DNA of 64,000 bases from Pantoea latae (GTDB taxonomy: Bacteria > Pseudomonadota > Gammaproteobacteria > Enterobacterales > Enterobacteriaceae): assembly GCF_002077695.1 (NCBI RefSeq), contig NZ_MWUE01000011.1, positions 62,001 through 126,000 of the forward strand. The letters are read 5' to 3'. The position numbers and the translations under genes are program-made. Under the pieces are notes generated by a model. The model was not told the origin of the DNA. It made no database searches and was given only the letters and a program-made list of their open reading frames with translations. This document shows, piece after piece, positions 1 to 8,988 of the stretch (the first letter of the stretch is position 1; every line of letters begins with the position of its first letter).

Positions 1-1696
1 AGCCCGTGCCGAAATCGTCGAGATGCACCTGCGCGCCCAGCTCCTGAAACTGCTTCATCAGGGTCAGCGCCTGCGCTTCGTTTTCTATCAGGCAGCTCTC
101 CGTCAGCTCGATATCGATAGGGCATTCGGCCAGCCCGCTGTCCATCAGCGCCAGTTTGAGATCGCTGTAGATGCTCTGGTCGATAAGCTGCCGCGCCGAG
201 ACGTTGACCGCCACGCGCAGATTGATGCCCTGTTCGCGCCACGCCAGAATCTGACGCAGCACCGTCAGCATGACCCAGCGGCCGAGCGGCACAATCAGGC
301 CCGACTCTTCGGCATAGGGGATAAAATCGGCGGGTGACACCATGCCGCGCTCCGGGGAGTTCCAGCGCACCAGCGCTTCCGCGCTGCGCACCACGCCGTC
401 GCTGTCGAGCTTCGGCTGATAGAACACCGTCAGATGATCCTGCTCGAGCGCCTTGCGCAGGTTGGTGTCGAGCCAGAGATATTCAAATACGCGCTGGTTC
501 ATTTCAGCGGCGAACACGCAGAACTTGCCGCGCCCGTTCTCTTTGGCGTGGTACATCGCGGTATCGGCGTTGCGGATCAGGCTCTCGCGATCTTCGCCGT
601 GCAGCGGCGCCAGCGCGATGCCGATAGAGCAGCCGCTGTAAACTTCGATCAGGCCGATGCGGAACGGCTGACGCAGGCGTTCCAGAATGCGTGACGCCAT
701 CGCCTCCAGCGCCGCCTGGCTGGTGTGCTCCGCCAGCACCACGAACTCGTCGCCGCCGAGGCGCGCCAGCGTCTGGTCTTTGCCCAGGCAGCTGAGGATC
801 GCCAGCGACACCGCCTGCAGCAGCTGATCGCCGAACATATGGCCGTAGGCGTCGTTGACCTTCTTGAAATTATCGAGATCGAGGTAGACCACGCCGGTCT
901 CATCCTCTTTCGCCAGCTCCAGCGCCAGGCTAATTTGCTGGTGGATCGCGTTGCGATTGGGCAATCCGGTCACCGTATCGGTGTTCGCCATCACCCGCAG
1001 GCGCTCCTGCGCCCGTCGCTCCTCAGTTATGTCCGTTCCTGAACAGATGAGGAAAATTTCATTTTTCCCGCTACCGCTGTGCACGAACTTATTACGAAAC
1101 AGAAAGAGTCGCTGGCCCTTACGGGTTTTCACCCAGCGTTCTACCTCGTAGGAGTTGCCGTCGCGGAAGAAGCCGGCGATGTTGCGCCGCGACGCGGCGG
1201 CCTCCTGTTTGGTCATAAACAGCTGAAACACGTTGCGGCCGATCACCTCGTGCTCCTGCAGCCCGGTGTACTCTTCGCTCAGTCGGTTAAAGCGCTGAAT
1301 ATTGCCGCGCTGATCGACGATGACGATCACCGAGTTCGCTTCAGAAACCACCTGCTCGGCAAACGACAGTCCGAGCGTCAGGTCGCGCGCGACCGCGGAG
1401 GTGTCGCCCCAGGCAGAAGCGGTGCCGGCCCAGCTGGACTGGTTCACCTTGCGGCCGACAAAGTGCATCGGCACCGGTGTGCCGTGCAGCGGCAGCGTCA
1501 GATTGACGCTGGAGGTGATCACCGGCATGGCGCGCAGCAGGCTGGCCTGCGCGGGCGTGAGCGCCACGGCGATATTGGTATGCGCATTTTCATCTTCTGC
1601 AAAATGCAAAGCATCGCTGTCGGTGGTCAGGCGCCAATGAGGGCTGGTTGTACCAAACAAGGTATACAGCAACGTTTGCCCTTGTTCATCGGTCAT
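1..1696 (-). CDS. pdeR: PdeR-type c-di-GMP phosphodiesterase (PAS-GGDEF-EAL), 3' end cut by window
   Basis: Reading leftward from the ATG at 1696, the frame stays open to the window edge, so the C-terminus is missing. The order is an N-terminal region, a PAS sensor segment, a GGDEF domain with an intact LGGDEF motif, and an EAL domain with AEALVRW and the DFGTG motif right at the edge. The sequence matches E. coli PdeR (YciR/Gmr) closely and the gene lies near rnb as in E. coli. In E. coli PdeR hydrolyses c-di-GMP and acts as a trigger enzyme on the DgcM-MlrA curli switch. That role is family knowledge and is inferred here. The start has a GGAGGACC-like ribosome site just upstream. Confidence 0.93.
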   Translation of the reverse strand, partial: MTDEQGQTLLYTLFGTTSPHWRLTTDSDALHFAEDENAHTNIAVALTPAQASLLRAMPVITSSVNLTLPLHGTPVPMHFVGRKVNQSSWAGTASAWGDTSAVARDLTLGLSFAEQVVSEANSVIVIVDQRGNIQRFNRLSEEYTGLQEHEVIGRNVFQLFMTKQEAAASRRNIAGFFRDGNSYEVERWVKTRKGQRLFLFRNKFVHSGSGKNEIFLICSGTDITEERRAQERLRVMANTDTVTGLPNRNAIHQQISLALELAKEDETGVVYLDLDNFKKVNDAYGHMFGDQLLQAVSLAILSCLGKDQTLARLGGDEFVVLAEHTSQAALEAMASRILERLRQPFRIGLIEVYSGCSIGIALAPLHGEDRESLIRNADTAMYHAKENGRGKFCVFAAEMNQRVFEYLWLDTNLRKALEQDHLTVFYQPKLDSDGVVRSAEALVRWNSPERGMVSPADFIPYAEESGLIVPLGRWVMLTVLRQILAWREQGINLRVAVNVSARQLIDQSIYSDLKLALMDSGLAECPIDIELTESCLIENEAQALTLMKQFQELGAQVHLDDFGTG

Positions 1697-1820
1697 GGAA
1701 AGGTCCTCCGGGGGAGTGCTCTGCAGGCGTTATCTCATTATTTTATCAACAGTATTCGGCATCCCGCTTCAGCACAAGATGCCAGCCAAATATATTTTCC
1801 AGTCTGATAAAGAATGGCAC

Positions 1821-1844
1821 AAAAAGGCCCCGGGTCGCGGGGCC
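1821..1844 (-). terminator. Rho-independent terminator of cstA-ybdD
   Basis: A 7-bp GC stem (1826-1832 pairing with 1838-1844, 5-nt loop) is followed on the minus strand by five T residues. It sits just past the ybdD stop codon and before pdeR, so it ends the cstA-ybdD transcript. Confidence 0.8.
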
Positions 1845-1855
1845 GACTTCACTGC

Positions 1856-2140
1856 TTAACAAGGACATTTTCCCAGCTTACCGGCCTGACTGGGGAACCG
1901 GGCATCAAGACAGTATCGGTGGAATTCTCGCTCGCTCATTGGCGTCAGATCCGGGTGATGATGCTGCATATGCTGAAGATAATTTTGATAATCATGTACC
2001 CCGACCATCAGGCGAAAGCTCTGCTGTAGCCCACGCCACAGCCGTCGCCAGCTGAACCGCGCCGGGGCCACGAGCGGCTGGCAGCGGGTAATGTTGTTGA
2101 GACGCGCCGGGCGCGCGACGCGGCGGATAGCGTCAGACAT
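1856..2140 (-). CDS. YbdD/YjiX-family small protein (DUF466), partner of CstA
   Basis: A 94-residue protein whose second half has the YbdD/YjiX pattern: LMVGVHDYQNYLQHM, a His-Pro-Asp segment, and a Cys-rich end (KLGKCPC). E. coli YbdD is about 65 residues, so this one has a longer basic N-terminus of roughly 28 residues. The ATG overlaps the cstA stop by 8 nt and has a GGAGG site, which supports this start and translational coupling. YbdD and YjiX always lie next to CstA/BtsT transporters. YbdD is reported to be needed with CstA for pyruvate uptake, which is the likely role here. No enzymatic motif is visible. Confidence 0.85.
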   Translation of the reverse strand: MSDAIRRVARPARLNNITRCQPLVAPARFSWRRLWRGLQQSFRLMVGVHDYQNYLQHMQHHHPDLTPMSEREFHRYCLDARFPSQAGKLGKCPC

Positions 2141-4199
2141 GGCGTACCTCCTTGCGCAGCGACGGCTCGGCTTCGTGCGTGGTCGGCACGCTGCTCTGCA
2201 GCGCGCGGCGGATCACGAAGAAGGCGGCGATCAGCATGGTTACCGCCACCAGCATAAAGAAGCCGCACAGCACGGCGTTGATCTGGTTGCTGAAGACGAT
2301 GGTCTGCATATCCGCCACGCTCTTCGCCGGGGCGATAATCACCCCTTCGTCGATCCCTTTGCGGAATTTATTCGCCTGCGCCAGAAAGCCGATAGAAGGC
2401 TTCTGATGAAAAATCTTCTGCCAGCCCGCCGTCATCGAGGTGACAAACAGCCAGGCGGTCGGCAGAAGGGTGACCCAGGCGTAGCGCTGCTTTTTCATCT
2501 TAAACAGCACCACGGTGCCGAGGATCAGCGCCATCGAGGCGAGCATCTGGTTGCCGATGCCGAACAGCGGCCACAGGGTATTGATGCCGCCCAGCGGATC
2601 GACCACGCCCTGATAGACAAAGAAGCCCCAGCCGGCCACGGCCACTGCCGTGCCCGCCATATTGCCCACCCAGGAGCGGTTGTTCGCCAGCGACGGCACC
2701 ACGGTGCCGACCAGATCCTGCACCATAAAGCGACAGGCGCGCGTGCCGGCGTCCACGGCGGTCAGAATAAACAGCGCTTCGAACAGGATGGCGAAGTGAT
2801 ACCAGAAGGCCATCATCGCCCGGCTGTTGAAGACGTCGGTGATGATATGCGCCATGCCTACCGCAAAGGTCGGCGCGCCGCCCGCGCGCGACAGCACCGA
2901 GGCTTCACCCACGTCGCGCGCGATGCCGCTCAGCATCTCCGGCGTCACCACAAAGCCCCAGCCGTTGATCACCTGCGAGGCGTTCTCTACCGTGGTGCCG
3001 ATCAGCGCGGCGGGCGAGTTCATGGCGAAGTAGACGCCAGGGTCGATCACCGAGGCGCAGATCAGCGCCATAATGGCGACGAAAGACTCCATCAGCATCG
3101 CGCCATAGCCGATAAAGCGGATATGGCTCTCGCGCTCAACCAGCTTCGGCGTGGTGCCGCTGGAGACCAGCGCATGGAAGCCAGAAATCGCGCCGCAGGC
3201 GATGGTGATAAACAGGAACGGGAACAGCTCGCCGGAGAAGACCGGGCCGCTGCCGTCGATAAAGCGCGTCACGGCCGGCATTTTCATTTCCGGCATGGCA
3301 AAGACGATGCCGATCGCCAGCCCGACGATCACGCCGATTTTCAGGAAGGTCGAAAGGTAGTCGCGTGGCGCCAGCAGCAGCCAGACCGGCAGCACCGAGG
3401 CGACGAAGCCGTAGATCACCAGCACCCAGGTGAGCGAGGTGCCTTTCAGGGTAAAGAAGGGGCCCCAGTAGGGATCCTGCGCCACGTTGCCGCCATAGAT
3501 AATTGCCGCCATCATCAGCACAAAGCCGATCAGCGACACCTCCGCGATTTTACCCGGTCGGATAAAGCGCATATAGACGCCCATCAGCAGCGCGATGGGA
3601 ATGGTCGCGGCGATGGTAAAGAGTCCCCACGGCGAGTTGGCCAGCGCCTTGACCACCACCAGCGCCAGCGCGGAGAGGATAATAATCATCACCCCGAGCG
3701 CGCCGAGCATGGTGATGACGCCGGCGAACGCGCCCAGCTCCTGACGCGCCATCTCGCCCAGCGAGCGGCCGTCGCGGCGAGTCGAGATAAACAGCACGAG
3801 GAAATCCTGCACCGCGCCCGCCAGCATCACGCCAATGAGGATCCAGAGGGTGCCGGGCAGAAAGCCCATCTGCGCCGCGAGGATCGGGCCGACCAGCGGG
3901 CCCGCGCCCGCGATAGCGGCAAAATGGTGACCGAACAGCACCCATTTATTGGTCGGCACATAGTCGAGGCCATCGTTCAAACGCTCGGCCGGTGTACGGC
4001 GTCGGTCGTCCAGCTCAAAGATATTGCGCGCGATAAACAGGCTGTAAAAGCGATAGGCGATGCTGTAGCAGGCGACGGCGGCCACCACCAGCCAGACCGC
4101 GTTAACGTGCTCGCCGCGGTTTAACGCCAGCATGGCGAAAGCGCCCGCGCCGACTAACGCCACTGCTAACCAGATAGCGCTGGTTTTGACGTTCTTCAT
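2133..4199 (-). CDS. cstA: CstA/BtsT-family pyruvate (carbon starvation) transporter
   Basis: A 688-residue polytopic membrane protein of the CstA family. The conserved block GHHFAAIAGAGPLVGP, the SGFHALVSSGTTPK loop and the C-terminal VDPLGGINTLWPLFGI segment are all present. It resembles E. coli CstA more than BtsT in its last third. CstA and BtsT import pyruvate across the inner membrane, and older work called CstA a peptide transporter. A strong AAGGAG site precedes the ATG. It forms a two-gene operon with the overlapping ybdD-like gene. In E. coli cstA is elsewhere, so its place between pdeR and rnb is a local gain or rearrangement. Substrate is inferred from family. Confidence 0.9.
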   Translation of the reverse strand: MKNVKTSAIWLAVALVGAGAFAMLALNRGEHVNAVWLVVAAVACYSIAYRFYSLFIARNIFELDDRRRTPAERLNDGLDYVPTNKWVLFGHHFAAIAGAGPLVGPILAAQMGFLPGTLWILIGVMLAGAVQDFLVLFISTRRDGRSLGEMARQELGAFAGVITMLGALGVMIIILSALALVVVKALANSPWGLFTIAATIPIALLMGVYMRFIRPGKIAEVSLIGFVLMMAAIIYGGNVAQDPYWGPFFTLKGTSLTWVLVIYGFVASVLPVWLLLAPRDYLSTFLKIGVIVGLAIGIVFAMPEMKMPAVTRFIDGSGPVFSGELFPFLFITIACGAISGFHALVSSGTTPKLVERESHIRFIGYGAMLMESFVAIMALICASVIDPGVYFAMNSPAALIGTTVENASQVINGWGFVVTPEMLSGIARDVGEASVLSRAGGAPTFAVGMAHIITDVFNSRAMMAFWYHFAILFEALFILTAVDAGTRACRFMVQDLVGTVVPSLANNRSWVGNMAGTAVAVAGWGFFVYQGVVDPLGGINTLWPLFGIGNQMLASMALILGTVVLFKMKKQRYAWVTLLPTAWLFVTSMTAGWQKIFHQKPSIGFLAQANKFRKGIDEGVIIAPAKSVADMQTIVFSNQINAVLCGFFMLVAVTMLIAAFFVIRRALQSSVPTTHEAEPSLRKEVRHV

Positions 4200-4340
4200 G
4201 ACCTCACTCCTTGTATGAACCGAAAGGGACGTTCAATGACAACGAGTCAAAGGTAATGTAATGGAATGTAAGTGAAAGTTAATGTGTCGAGAAGTGTGAA
4301 GCGGGGAACAAATTTAACATTTGTGCAAAACAGGGAGAGG
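4200..4340 (-). promoter_or_regulatory. Upstream region of cstA with AATGT repeats
   Basis: The spacer between rnb and cstA is AT-rich and carries three AATGT words (4255, 4265, 4281) that could be a regulator's direct repeats. I could not identify a convincing CRP palindrome or YpdB/BtsR box. Only the promoter location is supported, not the regulator. Confidence 0.3.
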
Positions 4341-4342
4341 GA

Positions 4343-4368
4343 GGCGGGATAACAGCGATTATCCCGCC
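4343..4368 (-). terminator. Hairpin terminator after rnb
   Basis: A perfect 10-bp inverted repeat (4343-4352 with 4359-4368, 6-nt loop) lies 11 nt past the rnb stop. The minus-strand tail is pyrimidine-rich rather than a pure T-run. Confidence 0.65.
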
Positions 4369-4378
4369 TTGTTCAGGC

Positions 4379-6313
4379 TCAGACGGCCGGGCGCGCCACC
4401 ACGCTGCGCGTTTCCATGCGCACTTCGGCGATGGTTACGTCAATCACGTCGGTCACGCGGTAGACCACTTCGCCTTTGATCTGCACCGTGCCGCTCTCCT
4501 GGCTGCACACCAGTTCGTCGCGCACCGCATGGATAAAGGGCGCCGGAATAAAGGCGACCGCGCCGTTCTCCAGCAGGCGCACGCGCATGCCGCCGCGCGA
4601 CACGTCGATGATCTCCGCGCTGAACTTGCGGTCGGTGCCGGCGTGCGGCGTCAGCCAGCGCGCATAGAGCCAGTCGCCGACGTCGCGCTCCGCCATACGG
4701 TTAAGGCGGCGACGCTCGCTCATGGTGGTCGTCAGCGCGTCGTCCGGACGGGCGCCTTGCTCGCCGCGGATAATCGCTTTCAGCAGGCGATGGTTGATCA
4801 TGTCGCCCGATTTACGGATCGGCGAGGTCCAGGTGGCGTACGCCTCCAGACCCAGACCGAAATGCGGGCCTGGCTCGGTGCTGATCTCGGCAAAAGACTG
4901 GAAGCGGCGGATGCGGCTGTCGAGGTACTGGGTCGGCTGCGCGTCCAGTTCACGACGCAGCTGGCGGAAGCCTTCCAGCGTAGTGATAGCGGCGGCGTCC
5001 ACCGTCACGCCGTGGCTTGCCAGTACGGCGGCGGCCTGCTCGGCGTTAGTGGCGTCGAAGCCGGTGTGCACGTTGTAAACGCCGAAGCCCAGCTTCTCGC
5101 GCAGCACCTTACCGGCGCAGACGTTAGCGAGGATCATCGCTTCTTCAACCATGCGATTGGCGATGCGGCGCGGCTCGGCGACGATATCCAGCACTTCGCC
5201 TTTCTCGCCCAGCACAAAGCGGTAGTCGGGACGATCTTTAAACACCAGCGCGTGGTTGTGGCGCCATTCGCTGCGCGCCAGGCAGATGCGGTGCAGCAGA
5301 CGGATCTGCTGGGCAATCGCCTCGCTCTGCGGCTGCCACTCGCCCTTGTTTTCCAGCCAGTCAGACACCTCGTCGTAAACCAGTTTGGCTTTTGACTCGA
5401 TCCAGGCGGCGAAGAAATGCACGTCGTCGCCCAGCGTGCCGTCCTGCGCAACGGTGACGCGGCAGGCCAGCGCCGGGCGGCGCACGTTGGGACGCAGCGA
5501 GCAGACGTCGTCGGAGAGTTCGCGCGGCAGCATCGGGATATTAAAGCCCGGCAGGTAGTTGGTGAAGGCGCGCTGCGCCGCCAGCTTGTCCAGCTCGCTG
5601 CCTTCCGGCACGTAAGCGGTAGGATCGGCGATGGCGATGGTCAGGCGCAGCGTGCCGTCGGCGTTCTCTTCGACGTAGAGCGCGTCATCCATATCTTCGG
5701 TGCTGGCGCTGTCGATGGTGACGAACTCGAGCGCGGTGAGATCCTCGCGCGTCAGCTGTTCGTCCTGCATTTCGCCAAAGCCGACCTGCGGCGCTTCGCG
5801 CTCCAGGTTATGGCGCGACAGCGTGACCCACCACGGCGCCAGGTGGTCGTCGGCTTTGACGATAAATTCGGTCAGTTCGGCGTAGAAGCCGCGATCGCCT
5901 TTCAGCGGATGGCGGCGCATCTCGGCCACGGCCCAGTCGCCCGCCTGAAAATCATGGCTCAGGCCGCGCACCGGACGGCAGGGAATCGCGTCTTTCAGCA
6001 GCGGATGATCCGGCACGATAGAGAGACGATCGTCTTTCTTCTGAACGCGGCCGACAAAGCGGCTGAGGAAAGGCTCGATCAGCGTTTCCGGCTCGGCGCT
6101 TTCGCGATCTTTATCGCTGTGGATGATGGCGGAGACGCGGTCGCCGTGCATCACCTTCTTCATCTGCGGCGGCGGGATGAAATAGCTTTTCTGCGCGTCG
6201 ACTTCAAGAAAGCCGAAACCTTTTTCGGTGCCTTTAACAACACCTTCTGCGCGAGGCGTCTGCGCGTGGAGCTTCTCTTTAAGCTGCGCGAGCAGCGGAT
6301 TATCCTGGAACAT
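4379..6313 (-). CDS. rnb: Exoribonuclease II (RNase II)
   Basis: A 644-residue protein, the same length as E. coli RNase II and collinear with it. Order: cold-shock domains, RNB catalytic domain, S1 domain. It degrades single-stranded RNA 3' to 5' in the cytoplasm. All catalytic residues fall at E. coli numbering: D201, D207, D209, D210, Y253, E390, R500 and E542. One oddity: residue 502 in the SPIRKYGDM motif is Ser (codon TCG) where E. coli and Salmonella have Tyr, two residues from catalytic R500. The start [11 protein letters not shown] equals the E. coli start. It is transcribed alone, with its own terminator downstream and the ydeP terminator upstream. Confidence 0.97.
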   Translation of the reverse strand: MFQDNPLLAQLKEKLHAQTPRAEGVVKGTEKGFGFLEVDAQKSYFIPPPQMKKVMHGDRVSAIIHSDKDRESAEPETLIEPFLSRFVGRVQKKDDRLSIVPDHPLLKDAIPCRPVRGLSHDFQAGDWAVAEMRRHPLKGDRGFYAELTEFIVKADDHLAPWWVTLSRHNLEREAPQVGFGEMQDEQLTREDLTALEFVTIDSASTEDMDDALYVEENADGTLRLTIAIADPTAYVPEGSELDKLAAQRAFTNYLPGFNIPMLPRELSDDVCSLRPNVRRPALACRVTVAQDGTLGDDVHFFAAWIESKAKLVYDEVSDWLENKGEWQPQSEAIAQQIRLLHRICLARSEWRHNHALVFKDRPDYRFVLGEKGEVLDIVAEPRRIANRMVEEAMILANVCAGKVLREKLGFGVYNVHTGFDATNAEQAAAVLASHGVTVDAAAITTLEGFRQLRRELDAQPTQYLDSRIRRFQSFAEISTEPGPHFGLGLEAYATWTSPIRKSGDMINHRLLKAIIRGEQGARPDDALTTTMSERRRLNRMAERDVGDWLYARWLTPHAGTDRKFSAEIIDVSRGGMRVRLLENGAVAFIPAPFIHAVRDELVCSQESGTVQIKGEVVYRVTDVIDVTIAEVRMETRSVVARPAV

Positions 6314-6390
6314 AGTAGTTTAGTTTCGTGGCCTAAGAGCGGCTGCTAGTTTTACGCGAATCAGGGGCGCGCGGCAAGGCAAAAAGGGGG

Positions 6391-6415
6391 AAAAAAGCCG
6401 GATTAACCGGCTTTT
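6391..6415 (-). terminator. Terminator after ydeP-like gene
   Basis: The inverted repeat AAAAGCCGG/CCGGCTTTT (6393-6401 with 6407-6415) has T-runs on either strand. It lies 20 nt past the ydeP-like stop and about 80 nt before the rnb start. Confidence 0.8.
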
Positions 6416-6434
6416 AGAGGCGTAACGCGAGGCG

Positions 6435-8738
6435 TCAGGCAATACGTTGCGTCGGGGCGGAAACCGCCAGTTCCAGCTTCACCGGAACCGATTTCGAGGT
6501 TGGCGTGCCGCTGCCGTCGCCGAAGCTGTTGAGCGGCACCAGCGGGTTGGTTTCCGGATAATAGGCCGCGAGGTTGCCGCGCGGAATATTATAGGGCACC
6601 AGTTTGAACCCGGTGACGCGACGCGTAATGCCGTCGTTCCACAGGGTTTCGATATCCACCAGCTGACCTTCGCTAAAGCCCTGCGCCTGCATATCTTCCG
6701 GGTTAATAAACACCACTTCGCGCTGGCCATAGACGCCGCGATAACGGTCATCAAGGCCGTAAATCGTGGTGTTGTACTGGTCATGGGAGCGCAGGGTCTG
6801 CAGCGTAAACGGCACCTCGGCGATATCCTGCGGGAAGAGCGACGCCGGCAGCGCCGCGCTGCTGAACTCCGCCTTCTGCGTCGGGGTGTTGAAACGCAGC
6901 TCTGCCGCGGCGTTGCCCAGATAGAAGCCGCCCGGCTGATCGCACTTCAGGTTGAAGTCGGCGAAGCCCGGGATAGTCGCGGCGATATGGTTGCGGATCA
7001 GGTTGTAATCGGCGGCCAGATCCAGCCACTGCACCTTCTCGTCGCCCAGCACCGCATGCGCGATGCCCGCCACGATAGCGGTCTCAGAGCGCTGCGTCTC
7101 TGCCAGCGGAATGCCGATGCCCTCGGAGGCGTGCACCATGCTGAAGGAGTCTTCTACCGTGATGAACTGGTTGCCGCCGGCCTGGATGTCGCGCTCGGTG
7201 CGGCCCAGGGTCGGCAGGATCAGGCTTTCCGCGCCCGGCACCAGATGGCTGCGGTTGAGCTTGGTGCTGATGTGCACCGTCAGGCCGCAGCGCTGCAGCG
7301 CCTCTTCGGTGCGCGGCGAGTCAGGCGCTGCCGCCGCCAGGTTGCCGCCCAGCGCGATCAGCACTTTGATCTCGTCGCGCAGCATGGCGTTCAGCGCTTC
7401 AACGGTGTTGTGGCCGTGCTCGCGCGGCGGCTCGAAGCCGAAGTGGCTGCCCAGCGCGTCGAGGAACGCCTTGCTCGGCTTCTCGTCGATGCCCATGGTG
7501 CGGTTGCCCTGCACGTTGCTGTGGCCGCGCACCGGGCAGAGGCCGGCGCCTTTCTTGCCGAGCTGGCCGAAAAGCAGCTGCAGGTTAACGATCTCGCGCA
7601 CCGTGTCGACCGAGTGCTTGTGCTGGGTGATGCCCATCGCCCAGGTAATAATGACGCGATCGGCGCTCTGGTAGATCGCCGCCGCTTCGCGGATCTGCGC
7701 TTCGCTCAGGCCGGACTGCTGCACGATCTGCATCCAGTCGGTATTGTCCACCGCGTCGAAGTAAGCCTCGATTCCGTGGGTGGTGGCGTTAATAAAGGCT
7801 TCGTCGAACAGGCCTTTTTCGCCCGCCGCCAGACGCGCGCGATGGGTTTCCAGCAGCGCTTTCACCATGCCGCGCACCGCCGCCATATCGCCGCCGAGGT
7901 TCGGCTGGTAATAGGTAGAGCTGATGGTGCCCGCCATAGAGGTGACCACTTCCAGCGGTTTCTGCGGATCGGCGAAACGCTCGAGGCCGCGCTCGCGCAG
8001 GGTGTTAAAGGTGACGATCTTCGCGCCGTGATCGGCGGCGTGGCGCAGGCTGTGCAGCATGCGCGGATGGTTGGTGCCTGGGTTCTGACCAAAGACGAAA
8101 ATCGCGTCGGCATGGTCGAAGTCGTCGAGGCGAATGGTGCCTTTGCCGACGCCGATGCTACGCTTCAGGCCGGCACCGCTCGCTTCGTGACACATATTGG
8201 AGCAGTCCGGGAAGTTGTTGGTGCCCACCAGGCGGCCAAACAGCTGGTAAAGCCAGGAGGCTTCGTTGCTGGCGCGGCCGGAGGTGTAAAGCTCCATCTG
8301 ATCCGGATTGTCCATCGCCTTAATATGCTGCGCGATCAGCGCAAAGGCGTCGTCCCAGCCGATCGGCTCATAGTGGTCGGTTTCAGCGTTGTAGCGCAGC
8401 GGATGGGTCAGACGACCCTGGTACTCAAGAAAGTAGTCGCTCTGCGCGTAGAGTTTGGTGACGCTGTGCTGGGCGAAAAAGTCGGTATCGACCACGCGAC
8501 GCGTCGCTTCCCAGGTCACCGCTTTGGCGCCGTTTTCGCAGAAGCTAAAGGTGCTTTTATTGTCGTCGCCCCAGGCGCAGCCCGGGCAGTCGAAGCCGCG
8601 CGCTTTGTTCATGCGCATCAGGTTGCGCATATTTTTCAGTGCGGCTTTGCTGTCAAGAACGAAACGGGTGGTCGCTTCCAGTGAACCCCAACCGCCCGCG
8701 GCGGCGCGGTAAGGCTTAATTTTACGTTTGAATTTCAT
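6435..8738 (-). CDS. FdhF/YdeP-family molybdopterin oxidoreductase
   Basis: A 767-residue protein matching the YdeP family (E. coli YdeP 759 residues). It is a cytoplasmic relative of formate dehydrogenase H that binds bis-molybdopterin guanine dinucleotide. Visible marks are the N-terminal CPGC (C51, C54), the DCSNMCHE segment around C179/C183, NPGTNHPRM in the cofactor region, KLNRSHL, and the conserved SHDQYNTTIYGLDDRYRG near the C-terminus. There is no twin-arginine signal. YdeP affects acid resistance in E. coli, but its substrate is not established, so no reaction is assigned. It is monocistronic with a terminator, divergent from the PTS permease. Gene symbol withheld because orthology to YdeP within the family cannot be settled here. 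Confidence 0.88.
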   Translation of the reverse strand: MKFKRKIKPYRAAAGGWGSLEATTRFVLDSKAALKNMRNLMRMNKARGFDCPGCAWGDDNKSTFSFCENGAKAVTWEATRRVVDTDFFAQHSVTKLYAQSDYFLEYQGRLTHPLRYNAETDHYEPIGWDDAFALIAQHIKAMDNPDQMELYTSGRASNEASWLYQLFGRLVGTNNFPDCSNMCHEASGAGLKRSIGVGKGTIRLDDFDHADAIFVFGQNPGTNHPRMLHSLRHAADHGAKIVTFNTLRERGLERFADPQKPLEVVTSMAGTISSTYYQPNLGGDMAAVRGMVKALLETHRARLAAGEKGLFDEAFINATTHGIEAYFDAVDNTDWMQIVQQSGLSEAQIREAAAIYQSADRVIITWAMGITQHKHSVDTVREIVNLQLLFGQLGKKGAGLCPVRGHSNVQGNRTMGIDEKPSKAFLDALGSHFGFEPPREHGHNTVEALNAMLRDEIKVLIALGGNLAAAAPDSPRTEEALQRCGLTVHISTKLNRSHLVPGAESLILPTLGRTERDIQAGGNQFITVEDSFSMVHASEGIGIPLAETQRSETAIVAGIAHAVLGDEKVQWLDLAADYNLIRNHIAATIPGFADFNLKCDQPGGFYLGNAAAELRFNTPTQKAEFSSAALPASLFPQDIAEVPFTLQTLRSHDQYNTTIYGLDDRYRGVYGQREVVFINPEDMQAQGFSEGQLVDIETLWNDGITRRVTGFKLVPYNIPRGNLAAYYPETNPLVPLNSFGDGSGTPTSKSVPVKLELAVSAPTQRIA

Positions 8739-8882
8739 GGTGAGTGCAGGCTTATGTTTTTTGTAGGAAGTTTGTTATCAGGATATATCCTGACGGTGAG
8801 GGAAGTGTGCGACTGCAATCATAAGTTGTCTAATTGATTGACTTAATGGTGCGATAGCCCGCGTTTATCGCGTGGGTAATGG

Positions 8883-8904
8883 AAATGTGATGCTGTTCAA
8901 AGTT
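8883..8904 (+). promoter_or_regulatory. Possible CRP site upstream of the PTS gene
   Basis: AAATGTGATGCTGTTCAAAG matches the left half of the CRP consensus perfectly (TGTGA) and the right half partially (TCAAA for TCACA), about 85 nt before the PTS start. Catabolite control of a sugar PTS would fit. The call rests on this one motif. Confidence 0.4.
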
Positions 8905-8988
8905 TACCCGCTGTTAACCTGCTCATAACGGGAGTTACCGGCGCATCGGGTCAATACTTGCTCATCTTCCTCGGAAAGGGCGCACCTT

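Noticed and set aside
2091..4124. 677-codon plus-strand frame opposite cstA
   Set aside because: Low-complexity His/Arg/Gln-rich translation typical of the antisense of a GC-rich gene. cstA on the minus strand has clear family motifs.
6447..8684. 745-codon plus-strand frame opposite the ydeP-like gene
   Set aside because: Antisense shadow of a well-conserved oxidoreductase. No ribosome site or domain.
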